Source: Steroidobacteraceae bacterium
Lineage (GTDB): Bacteria > Pseudomonadota > Gammaproteobacteria > Steroidobacterales > Steroidobacteraceae
NCBI GenBank assembly: GCA_025927665.1
Contig: JAICKZ010000002.1
Span: forward strand, 1-33,080
Length of the DNA stretch: 33,080 nt
Direction: 5' to 3'
The notes beneath the pieces are model-generated. The model was not told where the DNA came from, searched no databases, and saw nothing but the letters and a program-made list of their open reading frames with translations. How positions within the stretch are numbered: position 1 is the stretch's first letter; the number at the start of each line of letters is the position of its first letter. Of this stretch, positions 19,658 to 28,579 are shown piece after piece. Both the position numbers and the translations under genes were made by a program.

Positions 19658-19942
19658 TCAATGATCTGTCTCATCTCGCTGATGTTTGTCCAAATTTTGT
19701 TGTGCAATTTTAACTCTGCGCAATAATTCACTGCTCTTGTTATCCGGCTCCTGTGTGGTCATATTCTCATCCGATGCACGCAGTTTGGCTTCCAGATCCA
19801 TTCTCCACTGTTCAAGCAATTCCTGCTTTCTTACCGTTGATAATTGCGGTGCAGTTATTAGAATTTCCGGCGTTTCAAAAACGTCTTCCAATTGATTTTT
19901 TTGCAACGATTCGGAATCAGCAAGTGGTGTATTTAAAGTCAT
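19658..19942 (-). CDS. Hypothetical soluble protein, 94 aa
   Basis: ORF in a same-strand gene block; QELLEQWRMDLEAKLRASDENM charged/helical segment; no recognised domain. Confidence 0.65.
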   Translation of the reverse strand: MTLNTPLADSESLQKNQLEDVFETPEILITAPQLSTVRKQELLEQWRMDLEAKLRASDENMTTQEPDNKSSELLRRVKIAQQNLDKHQRDETDH

Positions 19943-19976
19943 CGATGCTTCTCCACTAACTGCATGATTGGACTAC

Positions 19977-19993
19977 GTCCACTTTAGGTGGAC
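19977..19993. other. Hairpin GTCCAC-TTTAG-GTGGAC
   Basis: Perfect 6-bp inverted repeat directly beside the terminator-like hairpin at 20004-20030. Confidence 0.5.
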
Positions 19994-19996
19994 CGA

Positions 19997-20030
19997 TAAA
20001 GAAGGTGTGGCCGCCATTGCAAGCCACACC
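19997..20030 (-). terminator. Rho-independent terminator-like hairpin downstream of the outer-membrane protein gene
   Basis: Minus strand: GGTGTGGC-TTGCAATGGCG-GCCACACC-TTCTTT (8-bp GC-rich stem, T-rich tail), 28 nt after the stop. Confidence 0.7.
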
Positions 20031-20057
20031 CACTTAGAACTTACTCGTGATAGCTTT

Positions 20058-20666
20058 CTAGAAGCGCCATGCGGCACTTAACCAAAACGCATCAGAGTCA
20101 CGGGCATTTTGAATCTCCACTTTCTCATATTCAGCGCGCAGCTCGACGTGATGAAAAATGACGCCAGAGATACCACCGCCCCATAGAAAGTCATTGCGAC
20201 TATGCTTGGTATCAATACCAGGACCAGGCGAGTCGAAATTAACTCGAGTGTGAACGTCGTAATAATACTCACCGGCCTTGGCGAATAATTCGATCGGACC
20301 TAGCGGCACATGGCCGACAATCGAAGGCGAGAATCCACTTAAATCGACGCGATAATTACCGTTACTTCCAGTCGCAGTGAAAGTATCATTGGGTCGCCCA
20401 AAATCGATATAAGCTGCTTCAACACTTAGGTAAGGCATGAAGCGATAGCCAACGAATGCCTTCCAAGCATTGTCATCAGAGTTGTTAATTGAACTTACTG
20501 CATTGTCCACATCGTTAAGATGTTTTATGCGTAAATTGAATTGGCCTACACCGACACCCACATAGGGGCCAGTCGGGTTAATGTCATCGCGCATTTCTGC
20601 ACTCGCGGATAATGCACTCAAACTCAATCCGATCAATACCACACTGGGAAATATAAATGCTTTCAT
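20058..20666 (-). CDS. Outer-membrane beta-barrel protein
   Basis: MKAFIFPSVVLIGLSLSALSASAEM signal peptide, GPYVGVGVGQFNLR, barrel-like repeats, C-terminal aromatic (AFWLSAAWRF). ATG at 20666 with AAGGGG RBS is preferred over the ORF-track start 20684. Confidence 0.85.
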   Translation of the reverse strand: MKAFIFPSVVLIGLSLSALSASAEMRDDINPTGPYVGVGVGQFNLRIKHLNDVDNAVSSINNSDDNAWKAFVGYRFMPYLSVEAAYIDFGRPNDTFTATGSNGNYRVDLSGFSPSIVGHVPLGPIELFAKAGEYYYDVHTRVNFDSPGPGIDTKHSRNDFLWGGGISGVIFHHVELRAEYEKVEIQNARDSDAFWLSAAWRF

Positions 20667-20924
20667 GTCGTGCCCCTTGCTCATGAACTAAAGATAATCG
20701 ATTTGAAATTCCATAACGTGGTTCAGAGAACCATGCTAAAGAACATCATCTCGACTCACAGCTTGCGCGGCGCAACAAATTTGATCAATGCATGGACATC
20801 CGACGATTTCGTAGGAGTATAAGTCCGTTACAGTCACTCAGTTCTTACTTGTCATGGCAGACATGCTGTTCACCGATATTAATCAAACAAGCAATAGCTA
20901 CATCTAGATTATAGGTGCATTGTG

Positions 20925-22715
20925 CTAAAGAGCATCTTCCCATGAACAACTTAAACGCACCGCTGCATTGATGATTCCAACCATGCTGTAGGTTTGTGGA
21001 TAGTTTCCCCACAACTCGTTGGTGACAGGGTTTATATCTTCTGACAATAGACCAAGGGAATTACATTTGGACAAGATGTTATCGAACAGATCTCGCGCCT
21101 CTTCAGTTCTGCCTACTGCCGCCAATGCATTGATGTACCAAAACGTGCAAATGTTGAAAGCATTCTCCGGCTTACCAAAGTCATCGGCATTCACGTAACG
21201 AAAAAAATATTTATCACGACGTAGATGACGTTCAAGATGATTGATGGTGGAAATAAACTTAGGGTCTTTGGCATCGACGAAATTAAGTTCAGCAAGCAGC
21301 AGTACACTGGCATCCAACGAAGGTGTATTCCATGCCTCTGTGAATGTTCCTAACTTTTCATCCCAGGTGGCATCCATGATGCGCTTGTGCATCGTATTTG
21401 CACGCTCACGCCAGAAGTGCTCGCGGTCCGATAATTTAAGATAGTGCGCAATTCGTGCCAATCTATCCACACCCGCCCAACACATGACACTAGGAAATGT
21501 ATGCAATCGCGCGCGGCCACGATACTCCCAAATTCCCGCATCTGGTTTGTCGTAGCATTGCCAGCACATGTCACCGGCAAATTCCAATTGACGAAATGTT
21601 TCTGCATCAGCGGGGCTGGCCAAGCGTTGGTCAAAGAACGATTGCATCGCGGCAAGTATGACTGCGCCATAAACATCATGCTGCACTTGCTCAAAGGCTT
21701 GATTACCTATTCGCACAGGACCCATACCACGATAGCCTGATAACTGCGGCAAAATAACTTCGGTAAGTTCAGCTTCTCCACTAATACCGTATACGGGCTG
21801 CAGCGGTTCAACACGCCGCGCCGCAAACACATTATTGATATAACGCAAGTAACCTTCCATGGTTCGCGTCGCACCCAAACGATTCAACGCATGAATGGTG
21901 AAATAACTATCACGCAACCAACAATAACGATAATCCCAATTTCTACCGCTGTCTGCTGATTCTGGAATCGACGTTGTAATTGCGGCCAGCACCGCGCCAC
22001 TGTCTTCAAAGCTGCATAGCTTCAACGTAATGGCAGAGCGAATGACTGCTTCCTGCCATTCAAACGGCACGGCCAATCCTCGTGTCCAATTACTCCAATA
22101 TCTGCGTGTCTCTTCGAGAAATCGCGATGCCATCGTCCCGATATTTTCTGGAATTGTTTCATCTGCACTGATAATAAAATCTAGTTTTTCATGCAACACA
22201 ATAGGTCGCTCTTCCATCAACGAGTTCAAAGACATGTCAGTGCTAATACGCCATGTCATGTTGGTGGCCTCGAAGCGTAAATGATTATTGCCTATATGGC
22301 GTGGCGCAACAGATTTACCGTAATTCGTCATGGGTCTTAAACGTGCAATGACGGTTGGTCGTCCGGAAAGCTGTTCGACAATTCTTATCGCAGTGCCGGG
22401 ACGAAAATTTCTTCCGAATTGCTGAAAGCGCGGACAGAAATCTATAATGCGAATCTGCGCGCCTCTCGAATCAGTTAAGATAGTTTGTAGAATTGCAGTA
22501 TTACGTTCATAACGTTGTTCACTTTGAATACAATCGACCAACTCAACAGTGAAAAAACCATTTTTATCTGCCACTGAATCATTGCGCAGTAAAGAACAAA
22601 ATACTGGATCACCATCCGGTCGCGGCAAACATAACCACACATAACATCCATTGCGATCAATCAATGCGCTGATCTGACAATTTCCGATCACGCCTAAATC
22701 TAAAGTACTGGCCAT
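20925..22715 (-). CDS. Glycoside hydrolase family 15 protein (glucoamylase/trehalase-like)
   Basis: LGVIGNCQISALIDRNGCYVWLCLPRPDGDPVFCSLL, SGRNWDYRYCWLRDSYFTIHALNRLG, FNICTFWYINALAAVGRTEEARDLFDNIL, GLLSEDINP, GNYPQTYSMVGIINAAV. Start MASTLDLG (22715) has an AAGGA RBS. Confidence 0.92.
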   Translation of the reverse strand: MASTLDLGVIGNCQISALIDRNGCYVWLCLPRPDGDPVFCSLLRNDSVADKNGFFTVELVDCIQSEQRYERNTAILQTILTDSRGAQIRIIDFCPRFQQFGRNFRPGTAIRIVEQLSGRPTVIARLRPMTNYGKSVAPRHIGNNHLRFEATNMTWRISTDMSLNSLMEERPIVLHEKLDFIISADETIPENIGTMASRFLEETRRYWSNWTRGLAVPFEWQEAVIRSAITLKLCSFEDSGAVLAAITTSIPESADSGRNWDYRYCWLRDSYFTIHALNRLGATRTMEGYLRYINNVFAARRVEPLQPVYGISGEAELTEVILPQLSGYRGMGPVRIGNQAFEQVQHDVYGAVILAAMQSFFDQRLASPADAETFRQLEFAGDMCWQCYDKPDAGIWEYRGRARLHTFPSVMCWAGVDRLARIAHYLKLSDREHFWRERANTMHKRIMDATWDEKLGTFTEAWNTPSLDASVLLLAELNFVDAKDPKFISTINHLERHLRRDKYFFRYVNADDFGKPENAFNICTFWYINALAAVGRTEEARDLFDNILSKCNSLGLLSEDINPVTNELWGNYPQTYSMVGIINAAVRLSCSWEDAL

Positions 22716-22835
22716 TTTGGTTTCCTTGATTAAATTTGAAACCATCAACTTTCAAGTTCGATTTGATTTCGCTTCAAAGCTTGATTATGCACGATATTCG
22801 CTTTTTATTTTACAACACAAGGTATTCTAGAAAAT

Positions 22836-24272
22836 CTACTTAGCAGGAACCTGAGAACGGGCAACACGCCAAACGCGATTACCAACATCATCTGCTACTA
22901 GCACCGCGCCTTGCTTATCGACAGCTACACCGACAGGTCGACCTCGAGCTTCTCCATCTTCATTGAGAAAGCCCGTGAGCACATCTTCTGGCATTCCATT
23001 GGGATAACCATTCTTGAATGCAACAAAAACCACCCGGTAACCAGCGAACACTGATCGGTTCCACGAACCATGCTGACCAATAAATGCACCGTTGCGATAA
23101 TGTGCCGGTAATAAATCGGACGAATAAAAACATAAGCCTAACGATGCAGTGTGACTACCCAATGCGTAGTCAGGTGCAATAGCCTGTGCCACACGTTCAG
23201 GTGCGGGTGGTTTAACGCGTGAATCTACATGCTGACCAAAATAGCTATAAGGCCATCCATAAAAGGCGCCTTCTTTCACTTCCGTCATGTAATCAGGCAC
23301 CAAGTTATCTCCCAATTCATCACGCTCATTGACCACCGTCCACAATGCACCTGATTGGGGATTCCATGCGAGCCCAACCGGATTGCGTAAACCGGTTGCA
23401 AAGGAACGCAGCTTGTTGGTGGCAAGAGAAAGTTCGAAGATAGCAGCGCGGTTCGTTTCTTTATCGATACCGTTTTCGCCTGCATTGCTATTCGAGCCGA
23501 CCGTTACATATAAACGAGTACCGTCGGTGCTGGCAATTATGTTTTTAGTCCAATGATGATTCAGTGTACCGGCAGGCAGATCAACCACTTTGCTACCGGA
23601 TTCATCAAGATGCAATGCGCCTTGAACATAGTGAAACTTCATCACCGCATCAGTATTAGCAACATATAAGTTATTACCAATCAGAGCCATACCCAGTGGT
23701 GAATTTAATCCCTGAATAAACGTAGTTTTGATTTCTGCAACACCATCATGATTTGCATCGCGTAATAAAATAATTCGGTTAGGGCTGTCGACACCGGCAC
23801 CGACTTTCTTCATAATTTTATTTCGCACCTTTGCCTTGATGCCTTTATTCTCATCCGGTCGTTCAGGTGCATTAGACTCCGCAACCAACACATCGCCATT
23901 AGGCAGCACATATAGCCAGCGCGGATGATCAAGATCTGTGGCATATGAATTAACAGAAAGCCCGGCAACTGCAGTGGGTTTCTCATTATATTTCCATCCC
24001 ACCACTTTCGCAGTATGTACGGTTGGAAATAACGATGTATGCGGTTGTATGAGTACAGGATGAGGGCCGACATCGCCATGATCGCCATGATCGCCATTGG
24101 AAGCACCTTCATTACTTATTCCTGTATCAGCATGACAATTCTGCATTGCTGCAAAACTGCCAAACAATACGATGCAATAATTTATTAGTTGCTTTGCATT
24201 TATAAAACGCAAGCCACCGCGCTCACTCCCGCCCATATTAAGTTCGCAAACACCACCGTTGTTTTTACACAT
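22836..24272 (-). CDS. PQQ-dependent sugar dehydrogenase / sorbosone dehydrogenase family
   Basis: [91 protein letters not shown]. The ORF-track start at 24314 is TTG; ATG at 24272 has AAGGAAG upstream. Confidence 0.88.
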   Translation of the reverse strand: MCKNNGGVCELNMGGSERGGLRFINAKQLINYCIVLFGSFAAMQNCHADTGISNEGASNGDHGDHGDVGPHPVLIQPHTSLFPTVHTAKVVGWKYNEKPTAVAGLSVNSYATDLDHPRWLYVLPNGDVLVAESNAPERPDENKGIKAKVRNKIMKKVGAGVDSPNRIILLRDANHDGVAEIKTTFIQGLNSPLGMALIGNNLYVANTDAVMKFHYVQGALHLDESGSKVVDLPAGTLNHHWTKNIIASTDGTRLYVTVGSNSNAGENGIDKETNRAAIFELSLATNKLRSFATGLRNPVGLAWNPQSGALWTVVNERDELGDNLVPDYMTEVKEGAFYGWPYSYFGQHVDSRVKPPAPERVAQAIAPDYALGSHTASLGLCFYSSDLLPAHYRNGAFIGQHGSWNRSVFAGYRVVFVAFKNGYPNGMPEDVLTGFLNEDGEARGRPVGVAVDKQGAVLVADDVGNRVWRVARSQVPAK

Positions 24273-24310
24273 GCAAACTTCCTTATTCATTATATATGTA
24301 AAATTTGGAA

Positions 24311-24499
24311 TCAAGCGGATGTGGTGCTGGGTCGATTTGATGACTGAACAAGCTTTCGTCCATAGTAATCTGCAAGGCGTTCCGCAGCATCACGCAGCTT
24401 TGCCTCCAGACGCTCTGCTTCCAAAGGATCAGGCGTAACTCTTGGGTTAAAAACATAAGGGCCTTTGGATTTAAGCAATTGTGCGTTGTTCATTTTCAT
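24311..24499 (-). CDS. Hypothetical small protein, 62 aa
   Basis: [54 protein letters not shown]; immediately upstream of the dehydrogenase on the same strand. Confidence 0.6.
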   Translation of the reverse strand: MKMNNAQLLKSKGPYVFNPRVTPDPLEAERLEAKLRDAAERLADYYGRKLVQSSNRPSTTSA

Positions 24500-24660
24500 A
24501 TGCTTTTACTTTCGTACTCGTTGAGTGACTCCGGCTTTCGTTGATGCGGTCGCATTGTGCAATCCCATCGTCGACAATTCTAAAATAATTGTTTTTCCGG
24601 GATAATCTAAACGGCTGGTGGAGAGTGTTGATGTCAGTCAATTCTTACGAGCACTATAAG

Positions 24661-24689
24661 TATAAAAACACGTAGCCTGAATGCTACAT
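24661..24689 (-). terminator. Rho-independent terminator of the Crp/Fnr gene
   Basis: Minus strand: ATGTAGC-ATTCAG-GCTACGT-GTTTTTATA; overlaps the stop codon region. Confidence 0.6.
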
Positions 24690-25487
24690 CTGTAGTGACG
24701 CACGGCCATACGTCATATTCATTGCTTCATAACAATGACGTTGTCCTGCGTTGCGCTCCAACTCTGATCGATCCAAAAAAATGATCTTTCCACGCTGACA
24801 TTTAATCGCGCCAAGAGATTGTAATTTTCCCATTGCCTCTGAAATAGTTTCGCGCCTTACACCCAACATGGATGCGATCAATTCATGTGTGATTTTTAAC
24901 TCATTGGTTGGTGAACGACCCAGACGCTCCAATAGCCACTGCGCCAAAATCTGTGTTATCGAACTACGTCGTCCACCAACGGCTTTGTGTGCCAACAAAG
25001 CAAACTGTGTATTCGTATAAGACATAAGTAATTGTGGCAATTCACCACCTTGACTGACGGCATCGCGAATGTCTTGCACTCTAATTCTGTATGCATAGCC
25101 GCCACTCTGAACCACGGCTCTGCATAACGCACGTTCACCCATGCCCCACCACATGCCGATCATTCCTTCATGTCCAATTACTGCCATTTCTGTGGTAGCG
25201 CCATTACTCATCACATACAAAAGCGACACAATCGCAGTGGTTGGGAAATAAACATAGGGAACCGTATCACCACAATCAAATAGTGTTTTCATTTCCGCGA
25301 AACGCACCAACTCAGGATAATGCAAGGCTGTATCCAAAGTGGTTCTTTGCAAGCTGGCCAATAAATCGTTGGCGATTACCTTACGCGAGACAATGTGTTG
25401 TTCATGCAATCGTGTATTAACGATAGCTTTGGCATTATGCGAATGGAGGGATTCTTCTTGCGTAACATATCGGTTTTGAATATGCAT
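24684..25487 (-). CDS. Crp/Fnr family transcriptional regulator
   Basis: cNMP-binding-like FDCGDTVPYVYFPTTAIVSLLYVMSNGATTEMAVIGHEGMIGMWWGMG and HTH HELIASMLGVRRETISEAMGKLQSLGAIKCQRGKIIFLD. Confidence 0.92.
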   Translation of the reverse strand: MHIQNRYVTQEESLHSHNAKAIVNTRLHEQHIVSRKVIANDLLASLQRTTLDTALHYPELVRFAEMKTLFDCGDTVPYVYFPTTAIVSLLYVMSNGATTEMAVIGHEGMIGMWWGMGERALCRAVVQSGGYAYRIRVQDIRDAVSQGGELPQLLMSYTNTQFALLAHKAVGGRRSSITQILAQWLLERLGRSPTNELKITHELIASMLGVRRETISEAMGKLQSLGAIKCQRGKIIFLDRSELERNAGQRHCYEAMNMTYGRASLQM

Positions 25488-25650
25488 TTTTGTACTCGGT
25501 GATGGTTGTTAACGACAGTGCAGAAGCCACGCATTAACCTTAGCTAATACTATTGTCAGTACGCGTAAGCATGACCACGAGACCGACATCGGTGTAATTG
25601 CCTAGAGACTGTCAGATCAAACTGACCGATTCACTAATTATGTGAGTGTT

Positions 25651-25673
25651 TTTATCAATACCAATTTATCAAT
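25651..25673. repeat. Two 9-nt direct repeats TTTATCAAT, 14-nt period
   Basis: TTTATCAAT at 25651-25659 and 25665-25673 upstream of the Crp/Fnr gene (minus strand ATTGATAAA x2). Confidence 0.6.
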
Positions 25674-25861
25674 CACCACAATGATAAAACATAGGATAGG
25701 CATCGCCCTCCAGGCTTCTGCATGTCACATTCAAATACTGCGATAGCGGCAATCATTCGATTCACAACAAGTGCACCGATAAAATTGCATGGGCTTATCG
25801 AGGGTATTTTCGTAAGTACAAATCGGGCCGTTGCGTGCTCAAACATCGGCAATCAATTGTA

Positions 25862-25891
25862 TGAGCCGATGGAATTAAATCCATCGGCTCA
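25862..25891. other. Perfect 12-bp hairpin, 6-nt loop
   Basis: TGAGCCGATGGA-ATTAAA-TCCATCGGCTCA, ~95 bp beyond the BON gene stop. Confidence 0.8.
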
Positions 25892-25985
25892 ATAAGCTTC
25901 GCTTTAATCATGCGACTTTCGATTATCAATCTATTAATAGTAAAACCCGCAACGAAGTAGCGAAGATATCAATAGTAGTCATTCG

Positions 25986-26552
25986 TTATTGCGAATTACT
26001 TCGGACCTCAATGCCATTCTTCACATCCTTAACTCCTTCAACACTGCTAGCAATTTGCGAGGCGACTGCTTTACTATCGGGACTGTCGACGAATCCACCC
26101 AGTTGCACAACACCCGCGTTAGTGTCAACTTCAATTTGGTGCCCTTTGGTTCTAGGATCACCAATTAAAGCGGTTTTTACCTTTGCAGTGATCATCGAAT
26201 CATCAATCGCAATTCCTGCGGTTCTATTGGCATCCCGAATCTGTAAATTGTTACGAACCGATTGCACTCCATTCACACTCTTTGCAACGTCTGTTGCTGC
26301 TGTTTTTGCCTCTTGCGAATCAACAAAACCATTTAATTGAGCTTTACCACGATAAACATCAACATCAATTTGATGTGCTTTTGTAGTGGGATTCGCAATC
26401 AGACCCGTCTTTATCCGGGAAGCAACCACACTATCGTCAATGGCTTGACCGGTTGATCGCCGGCCACCGTCACTTGCACATCCACTAATCGCAATCGCGA
26501 CCAACGCCGATGCTATAAATGAAGTAATGCGAACTGAATACCTGGTGCCCAT
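25986..26552 (-). CDS. Lipoprotein with two tandem BON domains
   Basis: Lipobox AISGC; two similar halves AIDDSVVASRIKTGLIANPTTKAHQIDVDVYRGKAQLNGFVDS / AIDDSMITAKVKTALIGDPRTKGHQIEVDTNAGVVQLGGFVDS. ATG at 26552 has CTGGAG RBS. Confidence 0.92.
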   Translation of the reverse strand: MGTRYSVRITSFIASALVAIAISGCASDGGRRSTGQAIDDSVVASRIKTGLIANPTTKAHQIDVDVYRGKAQLNGFVDSQEAKTAATDVAKSVNGVQSVRNNLQIRDANRTAGIAIDDSMITAKVKTALIGDPRTKGHQIEVDTNAGVVQLGGFVDSPDSKAVASQIASSVEGVKDVKNGIEVRSNSQ

Positions 26553-26609
26553 AATTTTCTCCAGTGAAAGAATGATTGTTTTCAGCCTTGATAAAGTCAT
26601 TAAGAATGA

Positions 26610-27011
26610 TCAAGAGCCCTTCTTGGCCATATCGCGTTTTTGCTCTGCAGCGGCCTTGGCGCGATCCAATTCAGCATCTGCAGCATCTTTGCAATTTTTT
26701 TGCGCCGATCCAGCAAGTGACTTACATTTTTCTAGCGCCACTTTATGATCGCCCTTGGCCTTGGCAATGGCCACATCGTAATCGCCTTCTGCTGCGGTAG
26801 CGTTACGATCTTTATATTCTTCGCTAATCGAACTTTGTGCATTGGCATTATCTACTGCAGCATCGTGACTTGCATCGCTAACGCTTTCGGATGCTTTTTG
26901 TTCAGCTGAGCTTACATTTTTGGAAACTTTGGCAGGCGACTCGGCCTGATTACACCCAGCCAGACCCAACACCATAAATACACTGATTACAACTACGCTG
27001 ATATTTTTCAC
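26610..27011 (-). CDS. Hypothetical lipoprotein, charged/alanine-rich
   Basis: MKNISVVVISVFMVLGLAGC lipobox; GTG start with GGAGG RBS; 133 aa. Confidence 0.75.
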   Translation of the reverse strand: MKNISVVVISVFMVLGLAGCNQAESPAKVSKNVSSAEQKASESVSDASHDAAVDNANAQSSISEEYKDRNATAAEGDYDVAIAKAKGDHKVALEKCKSLAGSAQKNCKDAADAELDRAKAAAEQKRDMAKKGS

Positions 27012-27273
27012 AACAACCTCCAGGCATTAAAATGCTTTACCAAATTGGTATGGGTAACTCCCGTTACCAAAAACTTGTTCTTAAACTCATGGTTAATCAA
27101 CGTGGCCAGTATGAATTGTTAATATCAAGTTAAATGTCGGTATGCATTTCCAGCATATGTAGGGGATAACCGACTACTGCAAACAGAATATAAATATAAA
27201 CAAGATCAACATAGCACTTGAACACTACGTCGAATACCTAGGCGGCGTTAAAAAATTCAACATAGGTAGTTAC

Positions 27274-27301
27274 TTGACACTGCGATAGACGGTCAGATAA
27301 A
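27274..27301 (+). promoter_or_regulatory. Sigma-70-like promoter of the ECF sigma gene
   Basis: TTGACA (27274-27279), 16-nt spacer, GATAAA (27296-27301). Confidence 0.4.
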
Positions 27302-27356
27302 TACTACAGCGCTTAGCGAGTCCAACCAGATCGCTTGAAACAACATTGACAGTACG

Positions 27357-27944
27357 ATGCTCGTTCGCTTGTTTGCACTAATGTCGCATCATTCCATGAA
27401 TCCTTACTTTGAATTTCAATCCGAGCTGATGGATGCATTACCTGCATTAAATAGTTTTGCAAATTCACTTTGTAAAGATATATATCGCTCAGAAGATCTG
27501 GTGCAAGAGGCCGCGCTTAGAGCGTGGGAAACGCGTGATCGTGTTTCATTTGTAAATGCCTGTAGCTTTAAAGCCTGGCTGTTTACGATATTACGCAACT
27601 GCTATTACTCTGATCTACGTCACAAGCGAATCGAAGTGGAGGATCCAAATGATCAGTTCGCACTCAGCATCGGTATACCGCCGCAACACGAAGTAAACTT
27701 GGAGCTTCGTGATCTTAACGCGGCATTGCGTCGTTTGCCTGATGAGCAATACACTGCGATAACCATGGTATGTGCCCGAGGCCTGTCTTATAAGCAAGCG
27801 GCATCTACGTGCGATTGTGCGGTGGGCACCATCAAAAGTAGAATTGGTCGAGCACGTTCAACGTTACTGAAAACATTTTCACTAACGTTGAATGTCGATG
27901 GCGTAAGCAATAAAGAAGCTTGCATTAACGTTGAACGCGCATGA
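27357..27944 (+). CDS. RNA polymerase sigma factor, ECF family, EcfG-like
   Basis: LPALNSFANSLCKDIYRSEDLVQEAALRAWETRDRVSF, SFKAWLFTILRNCYYSDLRHKRIEVEDPNDQFA, LRDLNAALRRLPDEQYTAITMVCARGLSYKQAASTCDCAVGTIKSRIGRARSTLL. Exact start uncertain. Confidence 0.88.
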   Translation: MLVRLFALMSHHSMNPYFEFQSELMDALPALNSFANSLCKDIYRSEDLVQEAALRAWETRDRVSFVNACSFKAWLFTILRNCYYSDLRHKRIEVEDPNDQFALSIGIPPQHEVNLELRDLNAALRRLPDEQYTAITMVCARGLSYKQAASTCDCAVGTIKSRIGRARSTLLKTFSLTLNVDGVSNKEACINVERA

Positions 27945-27954
27945 TGTTCATACG

Positions 27955-28347
27955 TTATCGTTTTCCTGATTCTGATGCGATTGTCGATCGATTTTTTTTG
28001 GAGCGATCATTTGAGCGATCAGCGCGCTGCTCTTCGCTAGGAATTTTTGGCGAAGGAGAAGTTGAGTTCTGGATGTCTTTTTCGGCAAATACACCACTGA
28101 CCTGGGTGGGTTCATCATCATCCAAATCATCTGAGGTACGTGAGTTTATAGAATCTAAATCACCGCTAAGGTCGGCAGTGAAGCTTAATACATCGATAGA
28201 ACCTGCATCCATGATTTCATTATCACGACCAAGTAATTGCTCCGCCTGTTCCCAATCCACTTCAGGACTACCAATAGGCTGGCCGCGACTTAACCACAAA
28301 TCATATGCAAGATTGCTAATAGCCTGGTATCGCTCATCTAAGTTCAT
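27955..28347 (-). CDS. DUF2934 domain-containing protein
   Basis: RYQAISNLAYDLWLSRGQPIGSPEVDWEQAEQLL at the N-terminus; GGAG RBS; convergent with the sigma factor. Confidence 0.82.
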   Translation of the reverse strand: MNLDERYQAISNLAYDLWLSRGQPIGSPEVDWEQAEQLLGRDNEIMDAGSIDVLSFTADLSGDLDSINSRTSDDLDDDEPTQVSGVFAEKDIQNSTSPSPKIPSEEQRADRSNDRSKKNRSTIASESGKR

Positions 28348-28420
28348 AACTTACTCCGCAAAGTCGGTTAAATATTTTGAATTTCGACAACAACTTCATT
28401 GTTGACATGCCTGTTTAAAT

Positions 28421-28445
28421 AACGCGTAAAGAAGAATGAAGTTCC
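28421..28445 (-). promoter_or_regulatory. EcfG-type promoter upstream of the DUF2934 gene
   Basis: Minus strand GGAAC-TTCATTCTTCTTTACG-CGTT: GGAAC-N16-CGTT. Confidence 0.6.
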
Positions 28446-28579
28446 ATTATTTAAAATATATTTATTGATCTGCAATCAATGCTTGTTGTTACTTGAAGAC
28501 TGAATATGACTGCAATCTCTGCATGGTTTTAATTATTACATTCAATAAATGTTTAAACCCAATACATTACGAGAGCACT

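Noticed and set aside
26011-26340. 109-aa plus-strand ORF inside the BON gene
   Set aside because: Antisense to tandem BON domains; shadow ORF.
27979-28030. T8 run preceded by CGAT/ATCG and GAGCGATCA direct repeat
   Set aside because: Lies inside the DUF2934 coding sequence (low-complexity C-terminal tail); stem only 4 bp, so not a convincing sigma-gene terminator.
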